Below are positions 15,489 to 22,615 of a stretch of 23,028 bases of DNA, piece after piece. Made by a program: the position numbers and the translations under genes. The number at the start of each line of letters is the position of its first letter. The first letter of the stretch is position 1. A model generated the notes under the pieces. It worked only from the letters and a program-made list of their open reading frames with translations, had not been told where the DNA came from and ran no database searches. The DNA comes from an uncultured bacterium (lineage in GTDB: Bacteria; Cloacimonadota; Cloacimonadia; Cloacimonadales; Cloacimonadaceae), in the NCBI GenBank assembly GCA_937960795.1, contig CALGPA010000058.1:1-23028 (forward strand), given 5' to 3'.

Positions 15489-16596
15489 TCATCCTCGTTC
15501 TGGCACTCATCTTCAGCCATGAGTAGATAAAGGGATCCAGATCTCCATCCATAACCTTGTCAACCTGTCCTGATTCATGGTTTGTGCGATGATCCTTGAC
15601 CATTTGGTATGGTTGAAAGACATATGAGCGGATCTGATTTCCCCATCCGATATCTGTCTTGGCTGCCTCATTGCTTTTTTTTTCTTGTTCCCTGATATCC
15701 TCATAATGCTGATACAGTCGACTCTTTAGGATAGCCATGGCTTTCTCTCGGTTTTGGATCTGAGAACGCTCATTCTGACAGCTCACCACGATGTTTGTGG
15801 GAAGATGGGTGATGCGTACGGCAGAATCGGTGGTGTTTACGTGTTGGCCACCGGCTCCGCTGGCTCGATAGGTGTCGATCTTGAGATCTTTCTGGTCAAT
15901 TTCCACTTCGATGTCGTCATCAAACTCAGGATAGACATAGACGGAGGCAAAGGAGGTCTGCCTCTTGCCCTGTGAGTTAAACGGACTCATCCTGACTAAA
16001 CGGTGGATGCCGATCTCACTTTTGAGCAAGCCGTAGGCAAACTTTCCCATGATTTCGATAGTCGCGCTTTTGATGCCTGCTTCTTCGCCAGGAAGAGAAT
16101 CTATGACATTGAAACTATAGCCGTTTGCCTCTGCCCATCTCATATACATTCTTTGGAGCATTTGTGCCCAGTCTTGTGCTTCGGTGCCGCCGGCTCCGGC
16201 ATGGATAGAAAACAGAGCATCGTTATGATCATACTTATCGTTCAGCAAAGCTTCTATCTCTGCTTTCTCCGTGAAGTGTCGGATCCTTGATAAGGATTGA
16301 ACTGCCTCTTCAAAGAGCTCCTCACTAAACTCATCATCCAAGAACTCAATGTAGGTTTGCAGCTCGTCCCGGGTGGATTCCAATTGATTGATATGCTCGA
16401 TATCATCCCGAAGCTGAGACATCTCTTTGCTGATTCTCTTAGCCAAAACCTGGTCGTTCCAAAATCCGGGTGCATTCATCTGAGTCTCCAAGTCTCTGAC
16501 CTGCATCGACTTTTGATCCAGATCCATTAGTTTGCGGATTTCAGATATCTTTGAGACCAAGTCAATAGCTTCTTTCTTAAAATCTATAAATTCCAT
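15481..16596 (-). CDS. prfB: Peptide chain release factor 2, single uninterrupted frame
   Basis: Recognises UGA and UAA stop codons and triggers peptide release on the ribosome. 371 residues. Seen: the tripeptide anticodon SPF at 204-206, HAGAGGTEA at 132-140, and the catalytic GGQ at 249-251 in RASGAGGQHVN, with Ala at the position equivalent to E. coli 246, the more active form. The first 30 codons run straight through the point where many prfB genes have an in-frame UGA and a programmed +1 frameshift (here codons for EIRKLMDLD), so that autoregulation is missing. AAGGA precedes the ATG by five to six bases. First gene of the prfB-uppS-cdsA group. Confidence 0.97.
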   Translation of the reverse strand: MEFIDFKKEAIDLVSKISEIRKLMDLDQKSMQVRDLETQMNAPGFWNDQVLAKRISKEMSQLRDDIEHINQLESTRDELQTYIEFLDDEFSEELFEEAVQSLSRIRHFTEKAEIEALLNDKYDHNDALFSIHAGAGGTEAQDWAQMLQRMYMRWAEANGYSFNVIDSLPGEEAGIKSATIEIMGKFAYGLLKSEIGIHRLVRMSPFNSQGKRQTSFASVYVYPEFDDDIEVEIDQKDLKIDTYRASGAGGQHVNTTDSAVRITHLPTNIVVSCQNERSQIQNREKAMAILKSRLYQHYEDIREQEKKSNEAAKTDIGWGNQIRSYVFQPYQMVKDHRTNHESGQVDKVMDGDLDPFIYSWLKMSARTRMNG

Positions 16597-16627
16597 TAGT
16601 ATCCTTTAGGTTATGACCTTCATCCAA

Positions 16628-16654
16628 AACATAAGAAAGCAGGCTATATGTCAA
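16628..16654 (-). promoter_or_regulatory. Candidate promoter for prfB-uppS-cdsA
   Basis: Minus strand: a perfect TTGACA (16649-16654) and TATGTT (16628-16633), 15 bases apart; counting CTTGAC as the -35 gives 16. Start of transcription would be about 25 bases before the prfB ATG. The spacer is slightly short, hence moderate confidence. Confidence 0.45.
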
Positions 16655-16693
16655 GCAAAATTCTATCGATGAAGCCTGGTTTTCACAGAATGT

Positions 16694-16760
16694 GTAGCAG
16701 CTACCCCAGAGCTCGGCATAGATTCAGAATCTCATATGCTGCTATCTAGCGAAGCTCGCT
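16694..16760. other. Cluster of three small hairpins between murA and prfB
   Basis: Three perfect or near-perfect stems stand in a row: GTAG-cag-CTAC (16694-16704), GCAT/AGATT pairing with AATCT/ATGC around CAG with a three-base bulge (16716-16739), and AGCGA-agc-TCGCT (16748-16760), the last starting eight bases after the murA stop. None has a U-tract in either direction, so they are not standard intrinsic terminators. They may stabilise the murA mRNA 3' end or act with Rho. Confidence 0.45.
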
Positions 16761-16767
16761 GCTTATG

Positions 16768-18021
16768 CTAAGCTTTTTCACGACGGATTTTTGCGCCGAT
16801 ATTGCCAAGCTTTTCTTCTATCCTATCATAACCTCTATCAATATGATAGATGCGTGATACAGTGGTGCTGCCTTCGGCTACCATGCCTGCTAAGACAAGT
16901 GCCGCACTTGCCCTGAGATCGGTCGCCATCACCTCTGCCCCACCAAGATGTGATACACCATTGATCCGGGCTACATTACGATTCATCTGAATGTCTGCTT
17001 TCAGACGATTGAGCTCAGCGACATGCATAAAACGATCCGGGAATACGGTGTCTTCCACAAAGCTCACACCATCGGCAAGACACATCAATACCGTGAATTG
17101 GGCTTGAAGATCTGTCGGAAATCCTGGATGCGGAAGCGTGATTAGGTTCACTGGCTTGATTTTCTTTGCAGGGCTCACTGTGATCCTATCTTCTTGCACA
17201 TCCAAATCACAGCCGCTTTCACGCAATTTGTCTATCAGCGGCAATAGATTATCCGGATAGCACTTGCAGATAGTGATGGGATTGCGGGATAATGCCCCTG
17301 CGATCATGAAGGTTCCGGCTTCGATCCGATCAGGAATCATTTCCATCTGCACAGGGAAGAGATCTTTGACTCCTTCGATGGTGATGCTGGTGCTGGATCT
17401 TCCCGAGATCTTGGCGCCCATTTTACAGAGGAAGTCTATCGTAGAATCCACCTCCGGCTCCATGGCTGCATTGTGCAGATGAGTAGTTCCTTTGGCATAT
17501 ACGGCAGCCATCAGGGTGTTTATAGTGGCTCCCACGGAGGATTTTTCAAAGTGGATCTCTGCTCCTATCAGCTGTGAAGCTGTGGCAGAAATATATCCAT
17601 TTTCGATCTCGATCTGTGCACCCAGGGCTTCGAGTGCCTTTAGATGCAGATCCACCGGCCTGGTGCCGATAGCGCATCCTCCCGGAAAGGATACTCTGGC
17701 TTTGCCGAGCCTCGCAAGCAAGGGACCCAATACATATATGGACGCCCGCATCTTGCTGACCAATTCATAAGGCGCCTCGGGAAAGCAGACATCTTTGCTG
17801 TCAATGCTCATGCTGCCATTTTCATATTCGACCCTTGCGCCGATCACTCGTAAAAGGTGCGCCATAGTCTTCAGATCGATGAGATTGGGAACGTTGTTCA
17901 AGACCGATTTGCCCGGTGCCAGTAGGCTGGCTGCCATGATCGGAAGGATCGCGTTCTTTGCTCCGCTGACTGTGATCTCTCCGCTCAGATCACGGCTGTG
18001 CTCGATGATAAATCTATCCAT
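16768..18021 (-). CDS. murA: UDP-N-acetylglucosamine 1-carboxyvinyltransferase
   Basis: First committed step of peptidoglycan synthesis: transfers enolpyruvate from PEP to UDP-GlcNAc in the cytoplasm. 417 residues, normal length. Seen: SGAKNAILP with Lys22, RASIYVLGPLLAR, and the active-site loop FPGGCAIGTRPVDLHL with Cys116 (E. coli Cys115), the residue alkylated by fosfomycin, so sensitivity is expected at the enzyme level. GATINTLMAA, DRIEAGTFMIAGA, and LRASAALVLAG are also present. ATG shares its A with the prmC stop (TAATG), with GAGG seven bases upstream. A single copy is seen; whether a second murA exists elsewhere is unknown. Confidence 0.97.
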   Translation of the reverse strand: MDRFIIEHSRDLSGEITVSGAKNAILPIMAASLLAPGKSVLNNVPNLIDLKTMAHLLRVIGARVEYENGSMSIDSKDVCFPEAPYELVSKMRASIYVLGPLLARLGKARVSFPGGCAIGTRPVDLHLKALEALGAQIEIENGYISATASQLIGAEIHFEKSSVGATINTLMAAVYAKGTTHLHNAAMEPEVDSTIDFLCKMGAKISGRSSTSITIEGVKDLFPVQMEMIPDRIEAGTFMIAGALSRNPITICKCYPDNLLPLIDKLRESGCDLDVQEDRITVSPAKKIKPVNLITLPHPGFPTDLQAQFTVLMCLADGVSFVEDTVFPDRFMHVAELNRLKADIQMNRNVARINGVSHLGGAEVMATDLRASAALVLAGMVAEGSTTVSRIYHIDRGYDRIEEKLGNIGAKIRREKA

Positions 18022-18836
18022 TAAAAAACCTCATTTAATATTTTCTTTAGGATCAGGAAGCGATCTCGATTTGCCAGATCTCTCCCCTTTTGCAGAATCT
18101 CGAATCCACGCTTTTCTGTCAAGCCTATCAATTCATTTTGTTGCGTGGCTCCATGCTCAAAAGCCAGAATGCCATCCACACGAAGAAAATCTTCGGCTTT
18201 GGCAAGGATGCGTCGGTAAAAGTCAAGCCCTTTACCTTCTGCATATAATGCTAAGCGTGGTTCATAACATCTCACCATGGCACTTAGTTGATTATATTCA
18301 TCAGGGGAAATATAGGGCGGATTTGATATGATCAAGTCATATCTATCTTCGAAATCCGGAAATAGATCTGCTTGAACAATCCGAATCGGGGTCTCATGCC
18401 TATCAGCATTATGTTTTGCAATCTCAATCGCGGCGGGATCTATGTCGGTCGCAGTGATATCAAGGCTCGGGAAGATGTGTTTCAAAGTGATGCTGATTGC
18501 GCCTGAGCCAAGCCCGATCTCTAGTACTTTTTCATTGCCAGAAAGAAGCTTCATGACCGCTTCCAATAGTGATTCGGTGTCATACCTCGGGATTAACACG
18601 CGATGATCCACATAGAATTCAAGTCCATAAAACCATGATTTATGAATTATATATTGTGGTGGCTCATGCTCGCGAAGTCGCTTTGCCCAACCTTGAAACA
18701 GGGCTTGTTTGGCGGGGCTAAGCTGAGTCTGAAGATCTATCTCACTCGGATTGCAATCCAGCAGTTCACAGAGCAAAAATACTAGATCTTCTCTGCGGAG
18801 TTCCTCATTCTCAAGAAAAAGATCACGAACTTTCAT
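18021..18836 (-). CDS. prmC: Release factor glutamine methyltransferase
   Basis: N5-methylates the glutamine of the GGQ motif in RF1 and RF2 using SAM. 271 residues. Seen: an N-terminal helical substrate-binding domain, VLIPRYDTESL (usual LIPRPDTE), SAM motif EIGLGSGAI (106-114), ATDIDPAAIEIA, and the catalytic SNPPYISPDEY with NPPY at 172-175. In many genomes prmC follows prfA; here it lies one gene (murA) before prfB. The start overlaps the response-regulator gene by 14 bases and has no clear ribosome site of its own, so translation is probably coupled. Confidence 0.95.
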   Translation of the reverse strand: MKVRDLFLENEELRREDLVFLLCELLDCNPSEIDLQTQLSPAKQALFQGWAKRLREHEPPQYIIHKSWFYGLEFYVDHRVLIPRYDTESLLEAVMKLLSGNEKVLEIGLGSGAISITLKHIFPSLDITATDIDPAAIEIAKHNADRHETPIRIVQADLFPDFEDRYDLIISNPPYISPDEYNQLSAMVRCYEPRLALYAEGKGLDFYRRILAKAEDFLRVDGILAFEHGATQQNELIGLTEKRGFEILQKGRDLANRDRFLILKKILNEVF

Positions 18837-19752
18837 CGGGTCCGGGGGCTATCACTTTCTTCCGGATCCAAATGCTTCTGCCTCCATCATCAAAAGACAT
18901 TTCATCGCTCAAATGATAGAGCATGGCAAGACCACGTCCGTATTCTTTGATATCAAGGATCTGTTCATTGCTGACCATCTTAAGCCAGTTCTCAAAGTCA
19001 AAGCCATCCCCTTCATCCCTGACGGTGATCTCGATTTCATTCTTTGTGTTATCGATCGAAAAGGCAAGCTCGACATTGCGACCCCTGATCTTTGGATCTT
19101 CAAATCGTTTCTCGATCACTTTGATAAGCTCATCATGTGAGAGTGCCCTCTCTTGGGGATTTAGCCCCAAGGTGCCATGAATATAAGCATTGTAGACCAT
19201 CTCATCAACACAGACCAAGAGCTCATTTAAGATCTTGGAATCGAGCTTAAAATACTGATGAAGGTATGAGCTGAATATCTTTGATATGGCATATTTTGAA
19301 AACTTTGCGGCATTGAGACCAAAGCAAATCTTCACTTTGTCCAATTGGGTGTAAAATTCAGATAAATCATCATGACTTCGTCTTCGGTAGAGCAACTCGC
19401 GGATAGAATTGATCATCTGCTTTGTGTTGATTGGTTTACGGATAAAGTCGCTGGCTCCGAGTCGGATAGCCTCGATGAAATAGTCATGTTCAAGATATCC
19501 TGTCATCAATATCACATCGATTTGGCGATCAAAATCTTCTCGTACCTTGCTCAGAAATTCAAGACCCGAAATGCCGGGCATTTCAATATCGCTGATCACT
19601 AGATCATAGTGCCCATTATGCAGTTTGCGCATCGCGTCGCTGGCATTGTAGGCGGTGTCCACCTTAAACCCGCTGATTCCCAAAATGGACTGCAGCGAAT
19701 TTACGATGGCTATGCTGTCATCTACGATCAGGATCTGATGATTATCTGACAT
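18823..19752 (-). CDS. Response regulator receiver fused to an RsbW-like HATPase domain
   Basis: 309 residues. Receiver domain 1-122 is complete: acidic pair D11-D12, phosphoacceptor D55 in VISDIEMPG, T84 and K106 of the RKP motif. A helical linker (about 125-170) leads to a GHKL ATPase domain with N-box DEMVYNAYIHG (E184, N188), G1 box RDEGDGFD (245-252) and G2 box YGRGLAML (271-278). There is no dimerisation/phosphoacceptor His domain, so it is not a classical histidine kinase; the ATPase resembles anti-sigma/serine kinases of the RsbW/SpoIIAB type. A protein with an STAS domain, the normal partner of such kinases, is encoded nine bases upstream. No PP2C phosphatase or sigma factor is in the window. 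Likely phosphorylation-controlled partner switching; target unknown. Confidence 0.88.
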   Translation of the reverse strand: MSDNHQILIVDDSIAIVNSLQSILGISGFKVDTAYNASDAMRKLHNGHYDLVISDIEMPGISGLEFLSKVREDFDRQIDVILMTGYLEHDYFIEAIRLGASDFIRKPINTKQMINSIRELLYRRRSHDDLSEFYTQLDKVKICFGLNAAKFSKYAISKIFSSYLHQYFKLDSKILNELLVCVDEMVYNAYIHGTLGLNPQERALSHDELIKVIEKRFEDPKIRGRNVELAFSIDNTKNEIEITVRDEGDGFDFENWLKMVSNEQILDIKEYGRGLAMLYHLSDEMSFDDGGRSIWIRKKVIAPGPDESS

Positions 19753-19761
19753 ATTCCATAA

Positions 19762-20070
19762 TCAGCCAAGATTTACTGTGAAAAGCTGGTTCAGCTTCAG
19801 CATTGAGAAAAGCTCATAAACGCTGTTTGAGCTGCGTACAACTTCTATGTCTCCACCTTTGGATATGAAATCCTTGTAAAATAAAAGAATCTTGCCGATG
19901 CCGGTTGAAGATATGTTTCGGCAATCAAAAAGATCCAATTCAAGCATTTTGGCATCACTCTGCATCACTTCAGTAAGCTTTTCCTGCAGCAGGTGTGCAT
20001 TTTCGCTGTTCAAAATGCCGTCAATCTTCATTGACGCCACATTGCCACTATAACTAAGATCAATAGTCAT
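19762..20070 (-). CDS. STAS-domain protein (anti-anti-sigma-factor-like)
   Basis: 102 residues from the ATG preceded by GGGGA about seven bases upstream; a longer reading starting at TTG 20130 lacks a site and adds residues without family support. It is a single STAS domain: MTIDLSYSGNVASMKIDGIL, LDLFDCRNISSTGIGKILLF and a C-terminal LFSMLKLNQLFTV. In SpoIIAA/RsbV the phosphorylated Ser lies in DSSG; the same loop here is NISSTG (53-57), so the residue just before Gly is Thr56, with Ser54 and Ser55 adjacent. Encoded between fusA and the receiver-ATPase gene, with which it probably forms a partner-switching pair. Confidence 0.88.
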   Translation of the reverse strand: MTIDLSYSGNVASMKIDGILNSENAHLLQEKLTEVMQSDAKMLELDLFDCRNISSTGIGKILLFYKDFISKGGDIEVVRSSNSVYELFSMLKLNQLFTVNLG

Positions 20071-20132
20071 GTGTCTTTCCCCTTTATTTTCTTTCAAGAG
20101 CACGATCGGTTCATTCAATATACTTGTCAAGA

Positions 20133-22244
20133 TTATTCTGCAAAGCCGCGGATTCTGCGCAGCACTTCGGATTGCACTTGCGCCGGCGCAATCTCATATT
20201 TCTTAAACTCCAGGGTGTAGATAGCTCTTCCCTGAGAGAGCGAGCGTATCCGAGTAGAATAGCCAAAGAGTTCTGAGAGCGGCACATCCGCGACTACTTC
20301 CTGCTGATATTCATTGTGCCTGCGCATCACTTCTATCCGTCCGCGCTTGGCATTGATATCTGAGATAATATCTCCCACAAAATCATCCGGTGAATGCACT
20401 GTAAGCAACATAACGGGTTCCATGATCACCGGCTTTGCTTCTCTGAGCGCACGACTGATCGCCATCGATGTCGCGATCCGGAAAGAGAGTTCATTGGAAT
20501 CCACAGGATTATGATCGCCATCAATGAGCTCGATCTTGACCCTTTCCACGTTTGAGCTGATCAGGGGACCGTCAGAAAGTGCGTTAAGTGCCGCATCTTC
20601 GATGGCTTTTACAAACTCAGCGGGAATCACATCTGCATTTGATTTGTTTACAAAAACATTCTTCTCTTCTTCGGGTAGATCCTTCAAGGCGATGGGGCTA
20701 ATTCGGAATTTGACTCTTGCGTAGTTTCCTTTGCCGTTCATGTCACGCTGGAATATCTCATCGACGGTCGCCATCTGCGTAATGCTCTCTTTATAGGATA
20801 CTTGCGGGTTGCCCACATTTGCTTGGACGCCAAATTCGCGCTTGATCCGATCCACAATGATATCAAGATGCAGCTCCCCCATCCCCGAGATAAGGGTCTG
20901 GCCGGAATCTTTATCTATATGCACTTTGAAGGTGGGATCTTCTTCCTCAAGACGTGAAAGGGCTGAACTGAGATTGTCCTGATCAGCTTTGGTCTTGGGC
21001 TCGATAGCGATGGAAATGACAGAATCCGGAAAGTGCATCTTATTTAGCAATACATCAATGTTGCCATCAGTGATGGTATCGCCTGTGACAAGGTATTTGG
21101 GGCCGACCAAGGCTCCGATATCACCGGCGTGCAGAGCATCTTTATCATTTTTCTTGTTTGACATCATCTGCAGAATGCGCGCCACTCTTTCGCGTTTACC
21201 GCTGGTGACATTATAGAAGCTTCCCCCTTTTTTGAGGGTTCCGGAATAGACTCTTACATAGACCAACCTGCCCACATACTTATCCACCTGGACCTTAAAA
21301 GCCATCGCGACCAATGCTGCCTCAGGATCCGGAGCGAGATAGACGGCTTCATGATCCTCAGGACGATAGGCATGAGTATCGCCCACATCCAAAGGTGATG
21401 GCAGAAAATCCACGACAGCATCCAAAAGCAATTGCAATCCTTTGTTCTTCAAGGAGGATCCACATAGGACAGGGATGAAGCCATGCTCAATCGTGGCCTT
21501 ACGGATAGTTTGGCAGATCAGCTCGGTGGGCACTTCTTCACCTTCAAGAACGAGCATCATCAGCTCATCATCATACTCAGCGATAAATTCCATAAGTTCA
21601 TTGCGAGCCCGAAGAGCTTCATCGTAATACTCAGACGGGATATTTATATGACGGACGTCACAACCCTGAGTGAGAGGATCGAAGTACCATGCTTGCATCG
21701 AGATAAGATCGATCACACCGTCAAAATTGTCTTCTTTACCAATTGGGATATTGATTGCACATGCCTTGGTGGTCAGACGCTCATGGATCATCTGGATCAC
21801 ACGATCAAAATCTGCTCCGACGCGATCCATCTTATTTACATAGGCGATTCTGGGGACCTGATAGCGATCTGCTTGGTGCCAAACCGTCTCAGATTGAGGT
21901 TCCACGCCTGCTACAGCGCAAAAAACGCCTACGGCTCCATCTAATACACGGATGGCTCGCTCAACTTCAGCCGTAAAATCTACATGGCCGGGGGTATCGA
22001 TGATATTGATCTGATGGTCGTGCCATGGACAGCTCACTGTGGCAGAAGTGATTGTGATCCCACGTTCACGCTCTTGTTCCATCCAATCAGTGAATGCATT
22101 CCCATCGTGAACCTCTCCCATCTTGTGCAGAAAACCTGTATAGTATAAAATGCGTTCTGTAGTAGTGGTCTTTCCGGCATCTATGTGAGCCATAATGCCG
22201 ATATTTCGTATCTTAGAAAGCGGATTGTCCGCATCGCTCTTCAT
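20133..22244 (-). CDS. fusA: Translation elongation factor G, with divergent domain IV
   Basis: GTPase that drives tRNA-mRNA translocation on the ribosome; 703 residues. G motifs intact: AHIDAGKT (19-26), RGITI (61-65), DTPGHVDF with catalytic His87 (83-90), NKMD (137-140) and GSSLKNKG. Domain III has ISGMGELHLDIIVDR. Domain IV departs from the norm: the usual QYGHV segment is NYARV, the GG-IPKEYIPAV segment is NADVIPAEFVKAI, AGYP is replaced by ISSN, and the tip loop DGSYHDVDS is DGDHNPVDS, so the position of the tip His (E. coli 583) is Asn579. Not flanked by rpsL, rpsG or tuf, so it may be a second EF-G. AAAGGAT lies about eight bases before the ATG. STAS, receiver-ATPase, prmC and murA follow closely. 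Confidence 0.93.
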   Translation of the reverse strand: MKSDADNPLSKIRNIGIMAHIDAGKTTTTERILYYTGFLHKMGEVHDGNAFTDWMEQERERGITITSATVSCPWHDHQINIIDTPGHVDFTAEVERAIRVLDGAVGVFCAVAGVEPQSETVWHQADRYQVPRIAYVNKMDRVGADFDRVIQMIHERLTTKACAINIPIGKEDNFDGVIDLISMQAWYFDPLTQGCDVRHINIPSEYYDEALRARNELMEFIAEYDDELMMLVLEGEEVPTELICQTIRKATIEHGFIPVLCGSSLKNKGLQLLLDAVVDFLPSPLDVGDTHAYRPEDHEAVYLAPDPEAALVAMAFKVQVDKYVGRLVYVRVYSGTLKKGGSFYNVTSGKRERVARILQMMSNKKNDKDALHAGDIGALVGPKYLVTGDTITDGNIDVLLNKMHFPDSVISIAIEPKTKADQDNLSSALSRLEEEDPTFKVHIDKDSGQTLISGMGELHLDIIVDRIKREFGVQANVGNPQVSYKESITQMATVDEIFQRDMNGKGNYARVKFRISPIALKDLPEEEKNVFVNKSNADVIPAEFVKAIEDAALNALSDGPLISSNVERVKIELIDGDHNPVDSNELSFRIATSMAISRALREAKPVIMEPVMLLTVHSPDDFVGDIISDINAKRGRIEVMRRHNEYQQEVVADVPLSELFGYSTRIRSLSQGRAIYTLEFKKYEIAPAQVQSEVLRRIRGFAE

Positions 22245-22352
22245 AGTAATATCCTTTATCTACTCCATTTATCTGGTTTAGTATTTGAATTGTGTCATTA
22301 TTTTGAGCTTAGCTATAATGTCCACCAAAAACTTAGTGTCGCGGCATAAGCC

Positions 22353-22436
22353 AAGCCTATGAACACCTATCTGGACCGAGATAAGCAAAGAAATCAATCA
22401 GCATGATTTTGTGCCTAGGATGTTCAGCATTGGCTT
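22353..22436. other. Long imperfect inverted repeat, possible structured leader of fusA
   Basis: The arm AAGCC-T-ATG-AACA-CCTA (22353-22369) pairs with TAGG-a-TGTT-cag-CAT-t-GGCTT (22416-22436): 16 base pairs with one T-T mismatch, a one-base bulge and a three-base bulge. Inside the 46-base loop a second stem AAATCA/TGATTT (22391-22396 and 22404-22409) closes a seven-base loop. The nested design fits a folded RNA (either strand) or the remains of a miniature mobile element. Confidence 0.5.
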
Positions 22437-22482
22437 GCAAAAGAACGTAGTTCACAAAGCCGTAAGTCTATATTCTTTCACC

Positions 22483-22519
22483 CCTTGCTGTCTCGACCGG
22501 TGAGCGACCGGTGAGCAAG
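22483..22519 (-). repeat. 37-base palindromic intergenic repeat, copy A
   Basis: Minus strand begins CTTGCTCACC and ends AGCAAGG, pairing with one another (stem extends one base beyond each end). Inside are two exact tandem copies of an 11-base unit, CGACCGGTGAG on the plus strand (22494-22504, 22505-22515), whose ACCGGT cores are self-complementary. Aligns gap-free with the element at 5438-5474. Confidence 0.6.
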
Positions 22520-22538
22520 GGATCAGAAGGCCTACAGT

Positions 22539-22568
22539 ATAATGACTTATAGTGCTTTGTTCTGACAA
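22539..22568 (-). promoter_or_regulatory. Candidate promoter for the fusA operon
   Basis: Minus strand TTGTCA (22563-22568), 18 bases, CATTAT (22539-22544), immediately beyond the terminator of the preceding gene. Five of six and four of six matches to the sigma-70 consensus. Position is good but sequence support is modest. Confidence 0.3.
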
Positions 22569-22598
22569 AGAAAATAGCCCCACGTGAAGCGGGGCTAT
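22565..22598 (-). terminator. Intrinsic terminator of the secreted-protein gene
   Basis: Minus strand ATAGCCCC, a nine-base loop, GGGGCTAT, followed by TTTCTTTGT: an 8-bp stem (22574-22581 with 22591-22598) and U-rich tail, starting 18 bases after the stop codon. Confidence 0.9.
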
Positions 22599-22615
22599 GA
22601 GAGTCATATCAGTAA

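Larger units (their letters stand above)
22245..22615. other. Intergenic region upstream of fusA
   Basis: 371 bases without a credible gene on either strand. In minus-strand order it holds the terminator of the secreted-protein gene (22565-22598), a candidate promoter (22539-22568), the palindromic repeat copy A (22483-22519), a long imperfect stem (22353-22436), and the fusA ribosome site. If the promoter is real, fusA would carry a leader of roughly 290 bases. Confidence 0.6.

Noticed and set aside
16500..16596. Programmed +1 frameshift in prfB
   Set aside because: The coding frame is continuous from ATG with no in-frame UGA at codons 20-30.
17795..18331. A 178-codon plus-strand open frame
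   Set aside because: It lies antisense to murA and prmC, both of which are certain; no motif or ribosome site supports it.
21483..21944. A 153-codon plus-strand open frame
   Set aside because: Antisense shadow of the EF-G G-domain coding region.
22311..22320. Plus-strand TATAAT as a promoter for a gene reading right
   Set aside because: The box at 16-18 bases upstream is poor (TGTGTC or TTGTGT) and no plus-strand gene follows, so it is only noted as a possible antisense RNA start.
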